Assembly: GCA_951812925.1 (NCBI GenBank) | Contig: OX638372.1 | Location: 85,829,058-85,893,057 of the forward strand | From: Calliopum simillimum | Taxonomy: Eukaryota; Arthropoda; Insecta; Diptera; Lauxaniidae | Direction: 5' to 3' | DNA: 64,000 nt | Shown: one piece after another, positions 59,710-64,000 of the stretch | Numbering within the stretch: the stretch's first letter is position 1 | Layout: the number at the start of each line of letters is the position of its first letter | The notes under the pieces: model-generated | Told to the model about the DNA's origin: nothing | The model's database searches: none | The model's input: only the letters and a program-made list of their open reading frames with translations | Program-made: the position numbers and the translations under genes

Positions 59710-61332
59710 TATTATGTTCAAAATCTATTATGGGGAAATCGTTTACCGTGTCTCGGCTTTACCGTGGATATTTTGAATAGAAAATGAAAACATAAATTTT
59801 TAACGATATTAGCGTCACGAGGTTTATTGACAGCCCATAAACTAATTTTTCCGCCGATCGATAAGCAAAAGATAAAAATAAAATAAGTTTTTTTGGGTTC
59901 AGAAAAAAAAAACAAATTCTGCTCCACTTTATCTCAGCTGTAACACACTACAACACACCGTTAGAAAGGTATTTCAATTGATCCTTTCCAACGAAACCTC
60001 ATAACTTGGTACGGACTATTTATTTCTTCACAGGTCAGTTGAAGTGCAATCACGTCTCAAAAACCTTTTTTTACATGATTTCTTTTGCTGAATACACTCC
60101 AACTAAACGAAATAAATATTGAACCCTTTCATTCATAAAAAAAACTAAAATTTCTAAGGCTTTGCAAGAAATTTTCTTTCAAAGTAAACCTTCCGGACGC
60201 ACAGTGCGTTGAGCCCATACAAGCAATGGTCAAAAATAGAAGGAGTGGTTGGATATCGATGAAATTTGGTACTATAAGTAATTTGGTCGCTGAGCTCAAA
60301 AATGATTTCAGATTTGTTGTAAACTTTATAGTTTTGCTAAAAACCAGGTATTTAGGACGATTTTCTTAAGGTCCACATATAACGATGATGAAAAAGTAAT
60401 GTTTAATGTTAACAAATGAAATCTACGTAGTAGAAATAATGTTTTTTGTACTTGTGAGACCATTTGTGTTCATAAAAACAAAAAAAAAATTTTCAACATA
60501 AATTTTATATTTCATACAAATTTTTCGTTTTAAGCATTTTTTAAAAAAAGAAAAAAAATATTTGTAGGACGAAGTAGGAAAAGTTATTTGCAGTTCTTGA
60601 TTATATAGAATTTGAACTAGTAGATTAAGAAAAAAAACGGCACTTATTTTTATAAAATTTGTTTTTTTTTTTTCATCGAAATTTGTCAATTTCTGAAGTT
60701 TTTCATTTGATAATATCGTGTATTAAAATCACTACAATATACATCAAATTATATATTTTCCAAAATTTTTTAGTTTTATTTATTTACTCAAATATTATTT
60801 ATAATAAAAAACTTTACTTCGCTTAGTTTAATCAAAAGACAAATTTTTGATAATTATTTGTTTAAGAGAACCCAAAACGAAGTGAATAAAACATGATTTT
60901 TTTTTGAAAAATATCTCAACTTTGAAGTGTCACAGCGTAGCCAAAACTGAGTTTTTCCCCTAAATATTTTGTTTTTATTTTATTGATACAATTACCTGTC
61001 GATTGATACCAATATTATTAGGTTTCGAGTCACAAAAAATTTTGATTTTTGCCCACTAGCCAACGCAGTGTGGGACGTTTCAATAAAAAGTAAGCTGTCA
61101 AAACTTTTAGTTTTTTATTATTTTTATTTAATTTTAAAGGCCGGCTTCGCTCCACTTAAAAACTATACTTGCATAGTGAAGTCTTTACATCTAAAAGTTC
61201 ATTCGTAAGCTAATTGTATATTTTTATGTCGGACTTTTCACACAGTGGTCAATATCCATAAAGCAATTGTCGAATCTATTTAAGAAGTAAACTTAAGGGT
61301 CATCATTTTTTTTCAGTGAAACCAAGAGAAAA
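59710..61332. other. No feature recognised
   Basis: AT-rich sequence. One GATGAAATTTGGTAC phrase near 60260 matches the repeats elsewhere. No gene. Confidence 0.3.
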
Positions 61333-62145
61333 CTAGTAAGGGTGTAAATTTTGGCCTGGCCAAAAAATAAATACCCTACACTGCAGTATTTTGAAAATTT
61401 TGCTTATATGAGAGGTGCCACGCCCTCTTGTCCGAGTACACCCAGTTTTTGTTCAGAGCTTGCATTTATAGTTTTTAGGGTCAGAGTGAAATTTAGTTGG
61501 ATTATCTCAAAAAACTTTTTCAGTATAGCATTTTGAAACTTTTGTTTATATGGGAGGTGCCACGCCCCCTTGTACGATTTCAACCAATTTTCGCTGAGAG
61601 CTTTCATTTATAATTTTTAGTGTCTGAGTCGAAGTTGGTTCGAATATCTCAAAAAACGCTTTCAGTATAGCGTTTTGAAGCTTTTGCTTGTATGGGAGGT
61701 GCCACGCCCTCTTGTCCGAATTCGCTCAGTTTTTTATCAGAGCTTGCGCTTACAATTTGTAGTACTTATGTGTATTGTGGTTGCATTGTCGTGAAAAATA
61801 CTCCTAAAATTGCATTTTGAATATAATTTTTGTATGGGCGGTAGGCGTGCCTGTTGACCGATTTTGCTCATTTTCAATCCCCCGAGCTAACTTTGACGAC
61901 GGAGGCAGTGTACCAAATTTCATTGAATTATCTTGCTCAGTTTTCCCAAAAAGTGTATTTCAACACACAGCCAGCCACCCAGCCACCCAGCCAGCCAGCC
62001 AGCCAGCCAGACAGACGGACATGGCTATATCGACTCAGGAGGTGACGCTGATCAAGAATATATATACTTTTCTATATCTGCCACGCCTCCTTCTCTGCGT
62101 TACAAACGGAAGGACAAAGTGAATATACCCTGGGTGTAGGGTATA
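61333..62145 (-). mobile_element. INE-1-like element, copy 8 (complete)
   Basis: Reverse-oriented full copy: 3' CTAG end at 61333-61336 and 5' TATACCC end at about 62145. It contains three subrepeats and the CTGG-type microsatellite. One base separates it from copy 9, giving a head-to-tail pair. Confidence 0.8.
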
Positions 62146-62146
62146 A

Positions 62147-62787
62147 CCAGTAAGGGTGTTACCTTTGGCCTGGCCAAACATTAAATACCCTACACAGCAG
62201 TATTTTGAAAGTTTTGCTTATATGGGAGGTGCCCCGCCCTCTTGTCCGAATTCACCCAGTTTTTTCTCAGAGTTTGAATTTATAGTTCTTAGCATTTGAG
62301 TAAAATTTAGTTTGATTATCACAAAAAACGCTTTCAGTATAGCGTTTTGAAGTTTTTGCTTATATGGGAGGTGCCACGCCCTCTTGTCCGACTTCTCCTG
62401 GTTTTCGTTCAGAGCTTGCGCTTACAATTCGTAGTATTTATGTGTATTTTGGTTGCATTATCGTGAAAAAAATTCAAAAAGTTGCATTTTGAATATATTT
62501 TTTGTATGGGCGGTAGGCGTGTCCGTTGACCGATTTCGCTCATTTTAAATTCCCCGAGCTAACTTTGACGCCGAAGGCTGTGCACCAAATTTCGTTGAAT
62601 TATCTTGCTTAGTTTTTCCAAAAAGTGTATTTCCACACACAGCCAGCCAGCCAGACAGACGGACATGGCTATATCGACTCAGGAGGTGACGCTGATCAAT
62701 AATATATATACTTTTCTATATCTGCCACACCTCCTTCTCTGTGTTACAAACGGAAGGACAAAGTGAATATACCCTGGGTGTAGGGTA
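62147..62787 (-). mobile_element. INE-1-like element, copy 9 (tandem with copy 8)
   Basis: Same orientation as copy 8; its 3' end reads CTGG (CTRR type) at 62147-62150, directly abutting the 5' end of copy 8. It has fewer subrepeats than copy 8. The 5' end is at about 62787. Confidence 0.75.
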
Positions 62788-62967
62788 CAAAAAAAGCGCT
62801 TCAAAAGGTTTTCTGAACAACTTCATTTTCAGCCATAAGATCTTCCGATCCGTAATATTGGATATCCTAGGATGAAAGCGTTCTGAAGCTTGCCGCAGGC
62901 ACTTTACAGGGCTTGTTTGTAATGCGGCGCTAAGCGTTCTCTCAATTACAAAAAAAAAAAGAGGAGC

Positions 62968-63072
62968 TAACTTGGATTCGAACCGGGGTCCATCCGTGTG
63001 ATGGATAGAAACATATTCTTTTTACTTACAATTACAAACTTGTTAGACCTCTAGTCCACTGAGCTACTTATA
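62968..63072 (-). repeat. tRNA-like cassette 5
   Basis: Minus strand: TAGCTCAGTGGACTAGAGGT (good A-box), an expanded middle with GTAAGTAAAAAGAATATG, then CCGGTTCGAATCC (perfect B-box). It shares the middle with 26008-26112, so it is a dispersed family, not an intron-bearing tRNA gene of its own. Confidence 0.6.
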
Positions 63073-63278
63073 TGATAAAGAGACATACAATTTCTATATT
63101 AATACAATTTTTTAACAAAAATGTTCCTTCAAACAGAATTTGATTATTGAGTGCTTCCTGCAGCCTTACATAAATTCATTGTGCATTCAATTTCAATTCA
63201 ATTAAACAAAAATAAATAAATAAAAAAAGTAAAAATTAAGAATATAAAAAAAAAAACTTGCCCACGGAAAATATATGT

Positions 63279-63479
63279 CGATACATCCAACGTAAAAGTT
63301 TGTAACTCAAGTTACCAACTTTTTACGGGACAGCGTTTTTCAAAATCTGCACACTTGGTTCCATCTTGTGTCAAATTTCGGTACCTCTAGCTTGAAATTT
63401 ATATAGTTAAAATACAAAAATGCTCATTGATAAAAACTACGATTTTCGAGTTACCAACTTTTACGTTAGACGTATCGAT
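63279..63479. mobile_element. Small MITE with ATCGATAC..CAACGTAAAAGTT ends
   Basis: About 201 bp; left GTCGATACATCCAACGTAAA, right (reversed) ATCGATACGTCTAACGTAAA, each followed by AGTT(T/G)GTAACTC. The inner part repeats GTTACCAACTTTT. Non-coding. Confidence 0.7.
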
Positions 63480-63660
63480 GTATATTTTATTCTTTCTGTT
63501 CCTCACTTTTTTAAAAGTAATAAGAACTCAAATATTAAAACAAATAAGTCCCGCCCAAAAGAATTTGATATGCGATATGAAACCTTACAAAAAATCATTG
63601 TGCAAGCGTTTAAGAAGTGCTTTCTTAAGAAGCGCTTGATATTGTTTTCCTTGCGTTCAT

Positions 63661-64000
63661 TCTCGCACATGCATATATACCATTTGAATTAATGTAAATA
63701 GTTTTTATATTTTATATTATATTCACGAGTATTTTATGATAAAAGCCATTTTCAAATAGGAAAAATCTTAATATCCCTTTAATCTTCGCTCGACAAGGGG
63801 AAATGCATTTAGTTAAGAGTACACAACAACGGCAACATCAATAATATTAAAATCAAAGAAATTTTTAAGTGTTTGACAAAGCAATAAAAAATGCATCACA
63901 AAAAGGACTTCATAAAGTGGCGGGCGGCAACTCTGGACGTATGTGGTGCTGCTCTAAAAGCTTTTGTTGTAACTCGCCGCGCCATTTGCAGGCAAAATAT
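63661..64000. other. No feature recognised at the right edge
   Basis: Becomes less AT-rich after 63900 (GCGGGCGGCAACTCTGG). No open frame or splice structure I can support. Confidence 0.3.

Larger units (their letters stand above)
62792..63660. mobile_element. Composite element with tRNA-like cassette, interrupted by a MITE
   Basis: Begins AAAAAGCGCTTCAAAAGGTT and ends near TTAAGAAGCGCTTGATATTG; it resembles 57859-58549 (GCTTNNCGCAG, TTTGTAATGC, CATTGTGCA..CAATTTCAATTCA blocks). The cassette is at 62968-63072, and the MITE at 63279-63479 splits the right part. Confidence 0.5.

Noticed and set aside
62968..63072. Possible intron-containing tRNA gene
   Set aside because: A and B boxes are good, but the acceptor stem does not pair and the same expanded middle occurs at 26008-26112, so it is a dispersed tRNA-derived repeat.

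Overview
The window looks like nuclear DNA of a higher fly (Diptera; tephritid-like is my inference, from the AT-rich background, INE-1/DINE-1-like repeats, several Tc1/mariner types including a DD41D element, and the large repeat-filled introns). Only one cellular gene can be supported: a Vsx-family (Chx10/Vsx, paired-like) homeobox gene on the minus strand. Its first coding exon lies at 49117-49690 and carries an N-terminal eh1-type repressor motif (FAIQEILGL). The next exon, 3822-4540, carries Ala/His-rich low-complexity sequence and homeodomain residues up to position 46. Both exons have strong GT/AG sites and the phases match (phase 1 across the intron), so they can be spliced directly across an intron of about 44.6 kb. 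The rest of the homeodomain and the CVC region must lie beyond the left edge of the window.

Almost everything else is intron or upstream sequence filled with decayed mobile DNA. I recognise: nine or more INE-1-like (Helentron-associated) copies with CTAG/CTRR 3' ends, two of them head to tail at 61333-62787; four Tc1/mariner transposase pseudogenes (DD37D-like 11710-12977, DD34D at 28922-29403 and 44237-45129, DD41D at 40749-41583) plus a related shell at 48245-48837; four TA-flanked inverted-repeat elements that also carry internal copies of their own terminal motif (15351-16065, 18149-20007, 54427-55428, 59168-59709); a Mutator-like foldback with a 9-bp target duplication (55793-57157); a 1.5-kb near-perfect palindrome (52738-54267); a 297-bp hairpin MITE caught inside an INE-1 copy (7146-7442); hAT MITEs with 8-bp duplications; tRNA-derived cassettes; and fragments of RTE-like and I/LOA-like non-LTR retrotransposons.

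The sequence upstream of the Vsx first exon (about 49.7-51.5 kb) holds an unusual cluster of eight GTATCTT sites within about 0.9 kb. Several sit in a longer near-palindrome, GTATCTTATRGATAC. This, with a perfect GCTAATTAGC homeodomain palindrome at 39334-39343 in the intron, is the most interesting candidate regulatory sequence. A 39-bp satellite of about 21 units (37745-38590) gives misleading open reading frames because its unit is a multiple of three. No rRNA, functional tRNA, CRISPR, operon or bacterial feature was seen.
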